Source: Lumbricus terrestris (Eukaryota; Annelida; Clitellata; Crassiclitellata; Lumbricidae). Taken from it: 64,000 nucleotides of DNA. The translations under genes were made by a program, and so were the position numbers. The stretch is from positions 19,508,083-19,572,082 of the forward strand of contig OX457042.1 in NCBI GenBank assembly GCA_949752735.1. Direction: 5' to 3'. The notes beneath the pieces are model-generated. The model did not search any database. It saw nothing but the letters and a program-made list of their open reading frames with translations, and had not been told where the DNA came from. The number at the start of each line of letters is the position of its first letter. The first letter of the stretch is position 1. This document shows positions 1 to 31,430 of this stretch, piece after piece.

Positions 1-742
1 ATCGTTAAAGAATTCCCTCCTCCCATTAACTGCAGTTAGCATGCATTGCGTTTGCCATGTAAAAATTGCGCGAAACTGCATTTACTGCAACAGAGGCAAA
101 ATATAGAAACCGACGAAATGATGCAGTTGACACTATAAGAATCCAGTTTTTAAGGTTCAAGCGGCTCAAGCCAGTTATAGACAAAAATGCATGTGAAGAA
201 GCAAAAACTCTGTTTGCATTCTGATCTTTTTCATGTAGGAGTTCCGCAGACTGCAGCATTGTGATCACCGAGTCATGGCTGTCGAAAAAGTTCGATTTAA
301 TTTGTCATAGGCCCCTATAACATGGACGGGCTTGCAAATGGGAGAAATGCTAAGAATGACGGAGGACAGGAATCATTGGAGGAACATCGTGCATGATGCG
401 GCCGAACCTCGTACCGAGGATGGCTAGGAACGGAACGGAACGGAGGCCCCTATAAGAAAAATAGACTTTCTACAATTATAGTGCATGTTTAGTAGGCCTA
501 TGTACTTCTCAGGCGCTCTGCATGTTTTAATGCGTTTAGTTGAGATTAAGGTTCCGCGAGAAAATATTAGGACCCGAAGGATTCCGTGGCCCAATAAGTT
601 TGGGAAACGCTGCGTTAAACTGTGTATCCATACATCCATCCTTCCTTCCATCCATCCATACAGACGTACATATAATATCATATATGCATTTCATATACAT
701 GTATACGTGCATGTTTTCATGCATGCATTGGCATAAATGCAG
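1..742. other. Non-coding flank, no gene recognised
   Basis: No convincing exon was found here on either strand. A short CATC/CTTC simple repeat lies at about 627-662. The first exon of the downstream copine gene (about 20 residues ending in a split Arg codon) was looked for here and not found, so it is probably left of the window or too short to recognise. Positions 735-742 (AAATGCAG) are the left target duplication of the adjacent hAT-like element. Confidence 0.5.
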
Positions 743-2078
743 CAAGGTGGATAAAAATCGTGATTTTTTTAATAAAAATCAAAAAATCGGATTTTTTTGA
801 TTTAAATCGGATTTTTTTGATTTAAATCGGATTTTTTTGATTTATATCGGATTTCTTTCTTATACCGGTAGTTCGTATTTTGTATGTAGTGCCTTTTTTG
901 GCATCAAGTCACATGCTTCATTAGGTAACAGTTGTTACCTTTAATTCTACAGCTATACAATACAGGGTGGATAAAAATCATGATTTTTTCACTAAAAAAA
1001 ATCCCGAGTTTTAAAATTTAATTTCGATTTCTTTCAACTAGTTCTAAGTTTGGATTTACTGCCTCCATGTGGGTATCAAGCCACTATGCATTATTGTAAC
1101 TGATATTTGGTATTCGGTAACAATTAATACCTTCTTTAGTTTTGCAGTTATACAATACAAATTAACACCTTTGAAGTGGTATATATGACTTATGACTTAT
1201 GGCTTTGACGATGCTTTCGCACGTGACAGCCGCCCAGCTATGAAAAATCTCCACTTCTCTCTTTCTTGGGCTTTGTGTGTAGCCTTTTGTATGGACCAAC
1301 CCATATCCAGACAGTCCTCTCGTATCATGTCGAACCATCTCTTCTTTGGTCTTCCCTTTTTCCTTTTTCCATGAACATATCCGTTGACAGCAATCTTTGG
1401 ATATCTCTCGTCCCGCATTCTGGTTACATGGCCAAAGTAGCGTAGCCGTTTGCTCTGGATTTTGTGTATTATATCATGCCGAATATTCAGTCTGTTGTAT
1501 ATCTCTGTATTCCTTATTCTATCCCTTCTTGTGACACCTTCTATCTTTCTTAGGCATGCCATTTCAAACACCCTCAGCTGCTGCTTCTGTGCTTCCCTCA
1601 GTGTCCAAGTCTCCCAGTTGTACAGCAATGCACTCGGCACCAATGTCTCATACATCTGAACTTTTGTGGCTTTTCCTATTTCCTTCGAGCTCCAAACTTT
1701 ACCAAGCACCTGTAGTGCCAGATCCAAGTAGTAATCCGACATCATAAATGATCGGGACTCTAACCCGAGTGTTGTAAGTAGAGCTTTCCATATTTGAGTT
1801 TCATGATCAGTTGGTGTGAAAGGCGACTGATCAGGTCTCTCCCTCTTCCCTGGTTCAGATTTGGCCAGGACCAGGTCCTGTTGCCCAGAGGAGATGACGA
1901 GGACGTACTGAACCATCCCCCCTAAGTGAAAGGAAACAAACCTGCAAGTTGTGTGGCCCAAAAGCATTGATTCAAATTTATTTTCACTATTCGATTTAAA
2001 TCGTGATTTTTATTACCGATTTAAATCGTGATTTAAATCAATGATTTAAATCAACCGATTTAAATCATCTCCACCCTG
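743..2078. mobile_element. hAT-like DNA transposon, non-autonomous, 1.34 kb
   Basis: The ends are CAAGGTGGATAAAAATC on the left and, read inward from the right, CAGGGTGGAGATGATTT. They form short imperfect terminal inverted repeats starting with CA. An exact 8-bp target duplication AAATGCAG flanks the element (735-742 and 2079-2086), as is usual for the hAT superfamily. Both subterminal regions are full of GATTTAAATC-type repeats (780-850 and 1985-2065). A second internal copy of the left end (CAGGGTGGATAAAAATC) starts at 963, and about 843-962 resembles 1028-1163, so the left part has duplicated internally. No hAT transposase is present. The only coding trace is an antisense LINE fragment. 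Confidence 0.8.
1197..1967 (-). pseudogene. C-terminal fragment of a LINE reverse transcriptase
   Basis: A 256-codon open frame resembles the end of endonuclease/reverse-transcriptase LINE proteins. It has the stretch LLYNWETWTL, then FEMACLRKIEGVTRRDRIRN, then RLRYFGHVTRM and GRPKKRWFDMI, which are typical of the post-RT region of RTE/CR1-like LINEs. The RT catalytic core is absent and the N-terminal ~80 residues look unrelated, so this is a 5'-truncated relic. It lies wholly inside the hAT-like element at 743-2078. It could be a LINE that landed in the transposon, or a captured piece now moved by it. The frame is intact over about 170 recognisable residues. Confidence 0.75.
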
Positions 2079-2379
2079 AAATGCAGACAAGTCAGATAAT
2101 AAATAAGTCAGACACCTTAAGGTATTGAGCATTTGATGACACTTCTCGTTGATTTCATTGTTTCGCTTTTCTTGGTAAATCACTGATAACGTGTCTGTAT
2201 TAACCTTTGAGAATCTCTTAAGTAGGCCTACTTCCTTGATCTATGCCTAGTACTTTCTTGTTTCTTAGAAATTTTATGACTCATGTAGGCTGCCGTTCTA
2301 TCCAGCAGGATATTTTTGTTCTGAAAATTTCCACATAAAAATCATGTTGAATATTCATGCATAGTTAGCAGACGGATAT

Positions 2380-2612
2380 ACAGAGAGACAGACAGAGAGA
2401 CAGACAGACAGACATGCATATACAGTTATACACAGACAAACAGGTATGCATACAGACAGATAGACAGGCAGGCGGACATACTAGTAGGCAGACAAACAGG
2501 CACAAGGACAGACAGACATTCGGATGAACAGACAGGCAGACAGACATGCAGACAGACAGACATGCAAACAGCTAAGCAAACAACCAGCTGGCAGGCAGAT
2601 AGACAAACAGCT
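2380..2612. repeat. (CAGA)n-type degenerate simple repeat
   Basis: A run of CAGA/GACA tetranucleotides interrupted by TATA and GCAG. It lies about 100 bp before the first visible copine exon. Open frames across it are low-complexity and not genes. Confidence 0.85.
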
Positions 2613-2718
2613 TGACAGTTGTTGAAAAACTGTATAACTATTTTGTCTTACCTTGTAATATATAATAAAATTACTACTTTGCTTAGTATGCTACATTGCT
2701 TTTTAATTTTTTTCTCAG

Positions 2719-21442
<18,724 letters not shown>

Positions 21443-22305
21443 CACTTGACATGTCAGCGTTGTGTGGTCAAGCGTGCTTTATCAGCGGCAGGAGACGTGA
21501 GAACTTGTTGCAGATGATGTTATGCTGTGTTCTCGAAGTGGCAAGCGATGTTGTTTGAGCATGCAATGAGAATTCGTGTCATGTGAGCAACTACTTATTT
21601 GAAACCGTGGGATATATGCGAGTGTTTTTAGCCTTCCTGAAAGACGTGGTTGTTGAAGGTGTTTGCAACAGTTGACACATGTTTCGTGTAAAAGATTGAT
21701 GATGGCCATTTCTTCTTGACAGATCTGATAGCAGTTTTTTTAGTGGCAAAGCCGACGATTCTTTGGATCATGCATTTTGAGGTTTTTTTACGATCAATTT
21801 GTTTCTGCTGATGTTTCTATTTTCTGTATTTGTAAACATTTTGCATATGAACTATTTCGTAAGCAATGTCTTGAGGTTGTTTTTCTATGCATACGTTTGC
21901 CCCGTATGCATAGTAAAAAAGTGTTTTAAACACAAGTTCACTATGTCTTAGATGCAGAGACTACTGTGCTCACAGGTAAAATAAAGTGTCTGGTTTTAAA
22001 GCACGCTCTGTCTGTCAGGGTGTAGGTTAAAGTTGCATGTTTTGGTGTTATATTATAACATTTTGGCAGCATTAGTGTCTGCTGTTATTGTGAAGAGGGC
22101 AGTTGCTTGCGCAAATGGATTGTTGATTTTAATCAATTTTTTCGTGTAGCGTTAGTTGTGAACCTGTCAAAACTGCTGTTGATTTGGTGTAGCTGCTGCT
22201 TCTTGATGCGTGTCAGTTTTCAGCCTTGCATGACCCGAGGGTCAACGCATACTTAGAGCTTTTCACGATTGTTATTTTGATTATTCTGCTCTTGAAGTGG
22301 CCCTG

Positions 22306-22311
22306 AATAAA
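22306..22311 (+). promoter_or_regulatory. Candidate poly(A) signal of the copine gene
   Basis: AATAAA about 865 bp after the copine stop codon, in an AT-rich region. An earlier AATAAA-like site at about 21980 is an alternative. The interval 21443-22330 is read as 3' UTR. Confidence 0.5.
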
Positions 22312-22329
22312 TGTACAATTACTGTTATT

Positions 22330-25300
22330 GTTGTGTTATTTTTATTAGTGTTAGTCATAGTATTATTATTATTGTGAAAGATAATTACAAAAAAATTTCG
22401 AATTTGAATCTGAGATGGATGCGGATAAGATGGCTTCAAATAGATTTCTGTTGGGGGTAGTTTGTTTAGCTGGCATTTACCCTGAGTCTCACAGGGTTTA
22501 CCATTTTAATAACTTCTACAATTTCCAGCATATCTAAACATAAGTCATTTTATAAGGTACAAGTTGTGTAGTAGTTTTTTTTGTGCTAATTGTACTGCTC
22601 CCAGGCTTAAACATTTCCGATGTATATATGCTGTTTTCTGTCTATGTGATGCTAGGCCCTGGTAGCTGTTTTCTACCATATTTGCCTGTGTCGACGTTGA
22701 ATCCGACTCTAGTTGCACATGTCCTTCCAGTATTAGGGTTGGAGACATCCTTCTTGTTGTCCCAAAAATATTCGTGAATTAAGAAAATATCTGAACAATG
22801 TTAAAATGGAAAACACGAATTTGTCCAAGCGAGCAGGACATGAATTGAGAGATGTGAGTAAGACACAGTGATAACCAAACAAATGGCAGAAATTTTACAA
22901 TGTGAAACTGTTACACTAATCCTTAACGCTGGAGAATGTTACGAAAACTTTTTCATTGAGTCTGTAGAAAATCGAAAGGTGAGAGAAAAAACAGGTGTGG
23001 CCTCACAAGGGTCAGAATGGATTGGCATTACTTATGAATATCTTGTATGCAATACAACATAGTTGTCCAGAATCATCACGATTTAGAAGGTGTTTATGTA
23101 TATTTTGTTGAATGATGTATTTAGGATCGAATCTGTAAAAACAGTTTCGTCTGTGAATTGCAAAGTAAATACTGTTGTACGTGTATAAACTTCCTATTTT
23201 CCATTGCACATGTTGAATTTTGTATGTATATATGTTTATCATCTTGAATATTTTGACTCTGTGCCAGATAATTTTTTGTATTATCTTGTGAACGTGTGTA
23301 CATGTATTTATACAATTATAGTAATGTATTAAGACCTATAACATGTGCATTTTAGGTACCTAAAACACTGCACAATCACAATGTTGTGCCATGTCCTTCT
23401 GGTTTATAACAACATGTATCTCTTTTCACCTTTGTTTCTTGCTTAGAAACCCAATGCGAGTGAGTCTTTGCCCTTCATTGTCAGGCCTTGCAACCCATAA
23501 ACAGAAGACCAACCATTGTAGGATTGCTGTATTGCTATGCAATAGTATGCATGGGCTTCGGCTCGAATTTCCTCATCCCCAGACTAAGGACTCGCATCAA
23601 TAGGGCACTCGTTTATAAAGTAGTTTCAGTGTACAAGAAACATTTCTTGTAGGCTTTGAACCATATCAAATTTGAAGTACTATGTGCTCAATTTGTGCTA
23701 CATTCCTTCATCATTCTCCTGGTATTATCACACACCCTAACTAACTGTGCATGCTAATATGCTAAGCATTTGACACTGCTTGCATGCACTCTCAAGCAGT
23801 TTCAGAGTATATAATGCTAGAGCAGCTAGGATATACGCGTACCTATGCATGCGCCAAGGTGGTGCTTGATTGCGCATGAATAAGTAACTTGTCAAATGTT
23901 GTAACTGGTCAGATGTTTTTAACAATTTTATGTGCAGTTTTTTGCCATTTGTTGATGGTTTAACACTTCAGTGGCGAGGTTCATTGGTTTCGTAGCCACT
24001 TTTAGTACACTCGGTCATTAAGAGTGTCAAGGAGGAAGACTGTGTAGAAGGGAAAGTTTCAATTGAAAATAGCATAAAGAGAGCGGAGATGGGATAAACC
24101 TACGGGCAGGAGTGAATTGTAGTAGGAGATTATTTTTCCTATCCTATTTGGTCAGTAGATGAGGCGAACTTCCTGGGAAAGAGAAATGGAGAAATTGTAT
24201 CTTCAACAGGAGATGTTTTAAAGTTTATACTCTTTCCTACGAAAGAAACCTGCTTGCACCTATCTGCCTTATGAAAATTGTTTGATGTTTTCCTATGTTT
24301 GTTGTCCATTGCAGTAATGCAACACAAGTCTTAGGAAATTTTCAAATATTTTTGTGAGCACAGATTTTTACTCAATTATATTTATTGTCAACGCTTTTTG
24401 TTTTAACACTTCAGCGGTGAACTGCATTAGTTACACGCTCGTGTTAAGCGTGTAATTGATGCATTCATTCAGCTGGGTTGTGCACAAGTATTAGCTGAGT
24501 TACCTATGCCTCTAATGCCAATGTCTAAGATCATTTATTTATTCATTCGGAGCATTTTGTGTGCCACCTCAGATTCTTAATACTGAACATGACCGAGTTT
24601 TTCGAACTCAGTTGCTTGAAAGATTACAAAATTTGTAGACATTTTCTTTATGCTTGTTGAATTTGTATCTATTGATTGTGTGAATAAAAATTAAAACAAT
24701 GACTTGTACGTTATTAGATTAAGCTCAGCAGTGTTCAACGTCTAGTGGCTAGTATGTTGGACGGTCAACTCAGAGACCTGTTCTGATCCTAGTCAGACAT
24801 AATCATACCGGTATTTCAAAATTTCTACACAAACAGCAGCACCCTCTAAGCTAAATCGGCCACAAAATGGATATGCTGAAACTACAACTGTACTCAGTGT
24901 ACAGGTTTCACTATCATGTAGTGTGTGAAAGGATCATTATGGCCAAGGCTAGAACAATGAGGTTACTGAGATGTCATACCCACAGCTACCTGTCACAGCT
25001 AGCCCAAGGGAATGCTCTTCAGTATTCACGTTTTTTTATTGAGGGTCAACCCTGAGTGAAAAACACCATTGGTCCAGCTTAACATGTTTGCACCATGAGA
25101 ACATGCCAACTTTTCCGGCTATTTATTGTTAAAGTAGGTTTTGGTTCTGTGTGCTCACCCTTCTACCTTTTCAATTGTGGGTCCCGCCAACTAGAATGGC
25201 CTCTCATTTGACTTGCAATTGATGCCCGAGTTAAACATGCCTGCTTCTTACTAGTCCCTCAAATCTCACTTGTTTGGCGGTGCTGGGTGCACCTCTGAGT

Positions 25301-26749
25301 AGATCTCTTGAAGAGATACTATATAAATTCTTGAAATGAATGAATGAGCAATAGTAAAAATTGTATCTGAATATTTATGTAGCACCTTTGGCAAGTTTCA
25401 CGAAGAAATGTTACAATTGCATAAAATTTAATAGGTAGCACCCAAATCTCAAGGTTAGTGAGACAAAACGACTATTTACTGTTGTACACATGTTCAGTAA
25501 ATTAATTAATCAGTTTCTTCAATTATTCTTTGTAAATGCAAAATCAAAGTGAGCCATTTTCGATTTATGTAGCTTTACTATCTCGCAGAAAAGTCAACAC
25601 ATACGAGCAACATAGATGTGCACAACTGCACATGTAGACAAGGGAACACTATCAAGCCGCACCCGTTTTAACCTCTTTACCCACCGTGATGCACTGTTAG
25701 TTTGACTCATCTCGTTTCAGTTATTCAAAGGGACTTCTCCAGTAGATCTCGACTTTTGGATTATGATTCGCCCGGAGCCAAGCATCTTCTGCCCATAGTG
25801 TTCAGGCCACAGTATTTGCAGTTTCCAAACATATTATAATAAAAAGTATATAATAAAATATAATATAAAAATATTTTATAATAAAGATATAATAAAAGTA
25901 CAAATGACAATAAGGTCTGTCCATATATTATATATGCACGGGTGGGGCTCACCGGATTTAGGCAATTTGCGAACGTGTGTGTACGGCGGGGAGGGGTCTT
26001 GACAAAATGTACATGCACGAAATAAATTTATAATTGCAACATGCACATTAGTCTATGTTTAACTCTGTATCATCAGCTGGCATTTGATTACATTATCATT
26101 AAATTCTGTTCACATCTAAACAGTGAAGCATAACAGTTAATAAACTTAAGCTAGCAAATAATTATGATGCTTGACAAAAAATAAATAGTAGCCTACGGTA
26201 AAATAAATATTTTGTAGATATCCTTAGCTAATTAACTTTTGTAAGGGGGTAGAGAAACTTATTTGTACGTACACATGGGAGGTTCCACGAAATGCACAAG
26301 TCGCAAAACGGGAGGGAGATGAAAATGCGAAATTTTTGCTTACATAATAATGGATGGATGGATCCTTATACAAAATCATTCATATCAATGAAAGAAATTA
26401 ATTATATTTACACACAAGATGCATCCTAGCATGTAAAGAACTGCTCTGTCAATATTCACAAAATTCATACAACTGAGTTTGAAAACCCGACTGTAATTCT
26501 ATAAATTATTCTATACATTTTCAACAGTGTCAACTTATAAATAAATTCAAGGCTGCATTTCATTTTGAACAGACCCAAGTTCGTTTTTGAAAGTCCTGTG
26601 TTTTGAAAGGCTATCTCTATTCTAAACAGCCTTGAGTTTGCACGGCATGCATTTTACTAGTCCTATATACTTTGTACAACCCTACTCATTTTGTAAAGCC
26701 CTATTTATTTTTAACAGTTACTTTTCAAACAGTCAATCAATGAATGACC
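22330..26749. other. Intergenic region, no gene recognised
   Basis: Between the convergent 3' ends of the copine and MAIP1-like genes. All open frames are short and lack splice context or recognisable motifs. One minus-strand copy of the dispersed hairpin repeat is at about 25255-25345. ATAAA-rich DNA is at 25840-25900. Confidence 0.6.
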
Positions 26750-26755
26750 TTTATT
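26750..26755 (-). promoter_or_regulatory. Candidate poly(A) signal of the MAIP1-like gene
   Basis: AATAAA on the minus strand about 100 bp past the stop codon at 26854-26856. Confidence 0.5.
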
Positions 26756-26853
26756 TCTAACAGCAACATTTCGGGAGTTTATCTTAAACACCAATCTGTA
26801 CTTAAGCACCAATCTATTTACACCGAATCGTTTCTCTTCTTGCTCTTTTCTCT

Positions 26854-29800
26854 TTACTTTGTAGTTTCCTCGTCTTTGTTTGATCCCAGTTCCTTAATGT
26901 TGAACTCCTGGATGCTATCAATTTTCCAATCGCTCTGGGTCTCGTGCTCATAATCACGGCAGAACCTAACATATGACAACAAAAAGTAACGCAGCTCAAA
27001 AACTGAAGTAGTGCATAATAAAATTTTGACAACTTTTAAAAACTAGATGCTGGACTGTGCACAGTATGACCAATAGCGATGTTAGTTGCCATGCAGTCTT
27101 AAGCAAGAGTGTGAAACTGCAATGCACTTGGTATGTCTCAATTCTGAGTTTTTAAGGAATAATGAAAACTGAACATCACATCTGACTAGGCCTACTCCTA
27201 GTTGTAAAGAACACCGTCAATTGCCAAATAAAGCCACGTACACTGAATCAATGTACACATATCTATATAAATAAAGAGGAAACTGTGTCTGTTTGACTGG
27301 GATGCATATCCACAGCTTTCTAGCTTTTCACTCCAAACCTTCACTACTGTGTTCGTCTGAGCATGGGACACCCAGTGGAGGGGTTTACGAATCTGTCCCA
27401 CCACGGGGGCCATGGTGGGGGCAAAAAACCAAATTTTTACACATTTTGTGTTTTTTCACTGGCATTTCCACACTTTTGCAGTTTTTCAATGCTAAAATTC
27501 CCGGGCAACGCCAGGTACCCCAGCTAGTTCTTCATAAACATATAGATATTCTTGATCTTTTTGTTCCCAGGACTAGGATTGCTCTTGCCAAACACTGGGA
27601 AATTCCTGTTATTGGACCCCATTTCAGAATGACCTTCCTCCCTCACTAACGGCTAAACTTATGACTCAGTTTTATCATCAGTCCCTCATTCTTTAAAACA
27701 ATTACTTTTCTTGAGAAGTACTGCGCTGAAAACGCCTCTGAACAGCCATTCTGTACGAGGTGCTATATAAATCCATAGATATACGATGTGAAAATCACCT
27801 GACGATTGTCTGAATAAGAAGCGGCTGAGATTGAAACATCCTTATGGCCAGACAGAAGACATCGATCGAGACAGCAAACGATCCTACAATGATCAATGAT
27901 CATAAAATCATCAATTAATACAAACATGATCATAATAGCTGAGAAAACTTCAGACGCTTACGTCTGTAGTCGCCCACCAAGATCCATAGCAAACATTCAT
28001 TCATTCCACAGTGCAAGATTTACAGGCTTAACAAGCTATGAAGTTTGTTAAATAATATACCAATAAAGGTCCAATATACTAGCAACAGGATAAGTGTCAT
28101 TCTTGACTTAATGAAATCATTCTCAGGAGTTGTAAAATGGTTCCATTAAATGCAACTAGCAATATAAAACAAATAAAAAGGCAATGGGAAGCAAATTTAG
28201 TTGTTATTGTTGCTACTTTCACTTACTGTTATCATGAATTTCCTAATTGATTGCTTTTGAGCCACCTGCCTACTTTTACTCCACCAACAACAGCCAACGA
28301 ATGAAGAAATGCATGAACGACTGCATGAACAAATGAGAGAATGAATGAATGGATATTATCCATACAATGAATGCATTACAATGAATGTATGAATAAACTG
28401 TGCACGAAAAAATCGACCAAATATGGATCGATGACTAAATGACCCAGACCACCATTGGACTACTCTTACGAACAACCCTTTTGACGCAATGCAGTGCTCG
28501 TGAATAAGCTGGTGCCCCGCGCTTGGCTTTCGGGTAGCGCCTTAGAAGTTTGGAGATTACGATTACAATTACGAATGAATAAATTTATGGATGAATAAAT
28601 CAAATGAAGAGATGGATAAACGACTGGTCACTTGATCTACCTTCCTCCCGGTGACGAACGGAAGAAACGCTGAACTTGGCAAGGTTGATGTTTTCCGGAA
28701 GAATTTCAATACTTTGCAACTGCTCAAGTGACAGGGCCGAGACAATCTCTTTCATCCTGTGCACCACCTGCAATGATAGTTCATAAACAATAAACCAGAA
28801 ATAGTGAATATGTCACGCCGAAATCTCAGCCTGAAATTGGGGGAAAGGTATTTCCACAAGGACTCACAATTGCAAAAAGATGAACTTCAAAAATAACAAT
28901 ATTTAACAATATTGTTTCTGCATGCTCAGACCTCTTTCTATTCACAACCTGTAGAAATAGTTACTAGACAATTAAACCATTATTAAATAACAATTAAAGC
29001 ATATTTCTTGGTCAAATCATCATCTCATTGATGATTTGCTTTAATTTAAAAAATACCAACCTAATTAATAAATGAATAAACATTACATGTGTCCCACATT
29101 ATATGTGTTTTAAAAATTATGAAATAATAATTAATAATAATAATAATAATAATAAATTCAACCCATCCGGCCACCCACGATTTCGTTCCCTTCGCCATCG
29201 AATCGCTGGGCCCCGTGAATTCTTGGAGTTGGGTGTCGCATGACCGCCATCTCTGGAGACCTTCAGGAGACTGTGCACTTGTTCCAATGTTTATCTATAT
29301 GCACCCAGAGATTCAACGCCATAGCATTCAGAGGAATGTTCTTACAACCCATCTGGGTCGAGGACGACCAACCATACTAACATACTTTAGTCTTAGTTGT
29401 GCAATTGTGGGAAACAAATAGCATATTATGCCTGTGTTTGTCAGGCTTTCACTGTTCATCATGCACAACCAGTTGGTGTTGCACAGTTTGAAAGGGATAT
29501 AAATGGTTTTCATAATAATAATAATAATAAAAATGGGGGCCGTTCCAGACTGTGATTTTATATTAGATGGTAGTAAAAAAATAAAAATAATAATAAGTTG
29601 GGAAATAATAATTAATGACTGTTCCATTGACATTTATAATGTGTTGGCTGAGTTACTCAAATATTCTGAAATAAATCAATAAAATACATAAACAAATCAA
29701 AGACACAAAGTCTTACATCAGTTGATGCAACTGACTTCATTCCGTCAAAATCTTTGAGAACGGCCAATCTTGTCAGATGACAAACAGCCTGAAAATAATA

Positions 29801-30871
29801 AAAATATAATGCAGAGCAAGACCAGTCTCTAATAGGAACAAGGACAATGTAAGTAATGATGATCATGATGATGACGAACATGAAAATTATGATTCATGAA
29901 TGAAATGACAATGACACCAATGACGAAAACAACCATGAATATGGAAGTGCTGATGACGATTATGATGAGGTGACAAAGAAAATGATCATAATGACAGTGA
30001 TGACTCTGATGACTCAATTCAATTCAATTTTTGTTACATTTAACCAATTTCTACGAAGGTCTAAAATGCATGTTCAGATTGCAACACTCAAGACTAGGTT
30101 TGATTGATATAGATGACAATTGATGACGATTGCAATGTTGCTAGAGATGATGAAGATCGTGACAAAGTGCCTATGTGACAAAAAAAATCAGATAACACAC
30201 CTGGGTAGAAGAACACAGACATGAAACAAATGAGAAAAAGAATAATTTATTATTACATTATTATATATATTATCAAATCACTAGTAAACTAACAGCAATA
30301 TATGCAGAGATATTATACCCCCCGCGCTCACCTGTTTTGCACCGAAAAGAAAATCCTGTCGGTTGAACGAGCTGTCTAGCCAACCTTGGACGATGAACAT
30401 ATACCAGAGGTTCTTCAGCCAGTCGATAGGGTGTGGTATGTGGACCACAACACCCTTCATTTCCGTCCTCGGTTCGTTTCCCCCTCGCTTGTTCGTCGAA
30501 TACATCCTCACCAATCTACCTTTCCAGCCGGATTTATCCCATGATCGGGGTACCGCTAGCGGGCTTGTGTTATGGAAATGTCGATGCCAGTTGGTCGATG
30601 AAGCATTCTGAAAGTTGGCCAAACCGAGCACGGGCGCAGAAATGGCTGAAGCAGCGCAACGCTTTTGGTCTTTGGGGAATTTATAGTCTAGGTGTCGGCT
30701 TACGCAAATCGTTAAGGGCAAAACCGTCTCGTGGGTGAAAGGAAAGGAAACACAAGACTGCAGAGGGTGTCCACCAAAACTCGACTTAAAACGCACGATT
30801 TTGTTACCGTATAACGTCCGTATCAAACGAAAATCTGTTCCCAAATTACTCATAATTATTGATCGAATCAA
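26854..30871 (-). CDS. MAIP1: MAIP1-like mitochondrial protein (m-AAA protease-interacting, Tim44-like fold)
   Basis: Six minus-strand exons join in frame: 30871-30332, 29788-29717, 28767-28641, 27883-27799, 27605-27540, 26965-26854 (stop 26854-26856), giving 333 residues from the first Met. The N-terminus is basic and free of acidic residues for long stretches (LIRTLYGNKIVRFKSS), as in mitochondrial presequences. The conserved part is HIPHPIDWLKNLWYMFIVQG, then FNRQDFLFGAKQ, AVCHLTRLAVLKDFDGM, VVHRMKEIVSALSLEQLQSI and the end DYEHETQSDWKIDSI. This pattern matches MAIP1 (C2orf47), a matrix protein that works with the m-AAA protease and in biogenesis of the EMRE subunit of the calcium uniporter. 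Exons 4 and 5 are less sure: exon 5 uses a weak donor (AT|GTTTAT), although its phase fits. A second Met lies at codon 7. Confidence 0.8.
27262..27527 (+). mobile_element. Non-autonomous Helitron, 266 bp
   Basis: Starts TCTATATAAATAAAGAGG after an A. Ends with the GC-rich block CCCGGGCAACGCCAGGTACC, then CCAGCTAG followed by T, the classic Helitron terminus (CTRR before T). No Rep/helicase coding sequence. It lies in the last intron of the MAIP1-like gene, about 12 bp from the donor of its exon 5. Confidence 0.85.
28447..28575 (+). repeat. SINE-like repeat with GATTAC tail, copy 1
   Basis: Shares TGGACTACTCTTA, GCTCGTGAATAAGCT, CCCCGCGCTTGGCTTTCG and AAGTTTGGAGATTACGATTA with the copy at 39765-39905. 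A 3' tail of ATTACGATTAC units is the sort of simple tail that SINE/LINE elements leave. Origin not identified; no clear pol III boxes seen. Confidence 0.65.
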
Positions 30872-31306
30872 GACACTTCAAGCGATTTTTTAAAATGACA
30901 TTTAACTGAGAATGCGTCCAACTCCGCACAAAAACTTCGCAATAACCTCCACAAAACAAGAAGGTAGAAACGACAGCTGCTGACCTTTCGCGAAATTCGC
31001 AATTGTGTAAAGTCATACGAAAACTTGTTGCAAACCTTGATAAATTATATCTACGACAACAAAAACATCTAAACGGTCAGCGAACAAAAACAAGTTATCT
31101 AGGTAACTGGGTCGAAGTACGATAGGCCTATCGGGGAGCACGACTGTACGAATTGAATGTTAGATAAGTATGATAGTAGACCTAGGCTAATGTTTAGACC
31201 AAAGTCGAAGATTCTGAGATCTTTGTTTAGACTCTAGGCTACACGTTAGATTACACGACAGGAATCAGGATTACGTAGACGATCTAGGCTCCACCTCTTT
31301 CTTACT
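30872..31306. other. Upstream region of the MAIP1-like gene
   Basis: Presumed promoter and 5' UTR of the minus-strand gene. No TATA box can be assigned with confidence and no other gene is seen. Confidence 0.4.
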
Positions 31307-31430
31307 CTCCTCTACAAGCGGTAGCCAGAATTTGATTTCGGGGGTGCATACCAACTTTTTGGCCAAATTTTCTGACGATCTTCTTTTTTAGTGGACGAAA
31401 TTTCTGATGGCTTTTTTTAGTCATCACATA

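Noticed and set aside
27293..27649. 118-codon plus-strand frame
   Set aside because: It spans the Helitron and the antisense MAIP1 exon 5 and has no domain or splice support.
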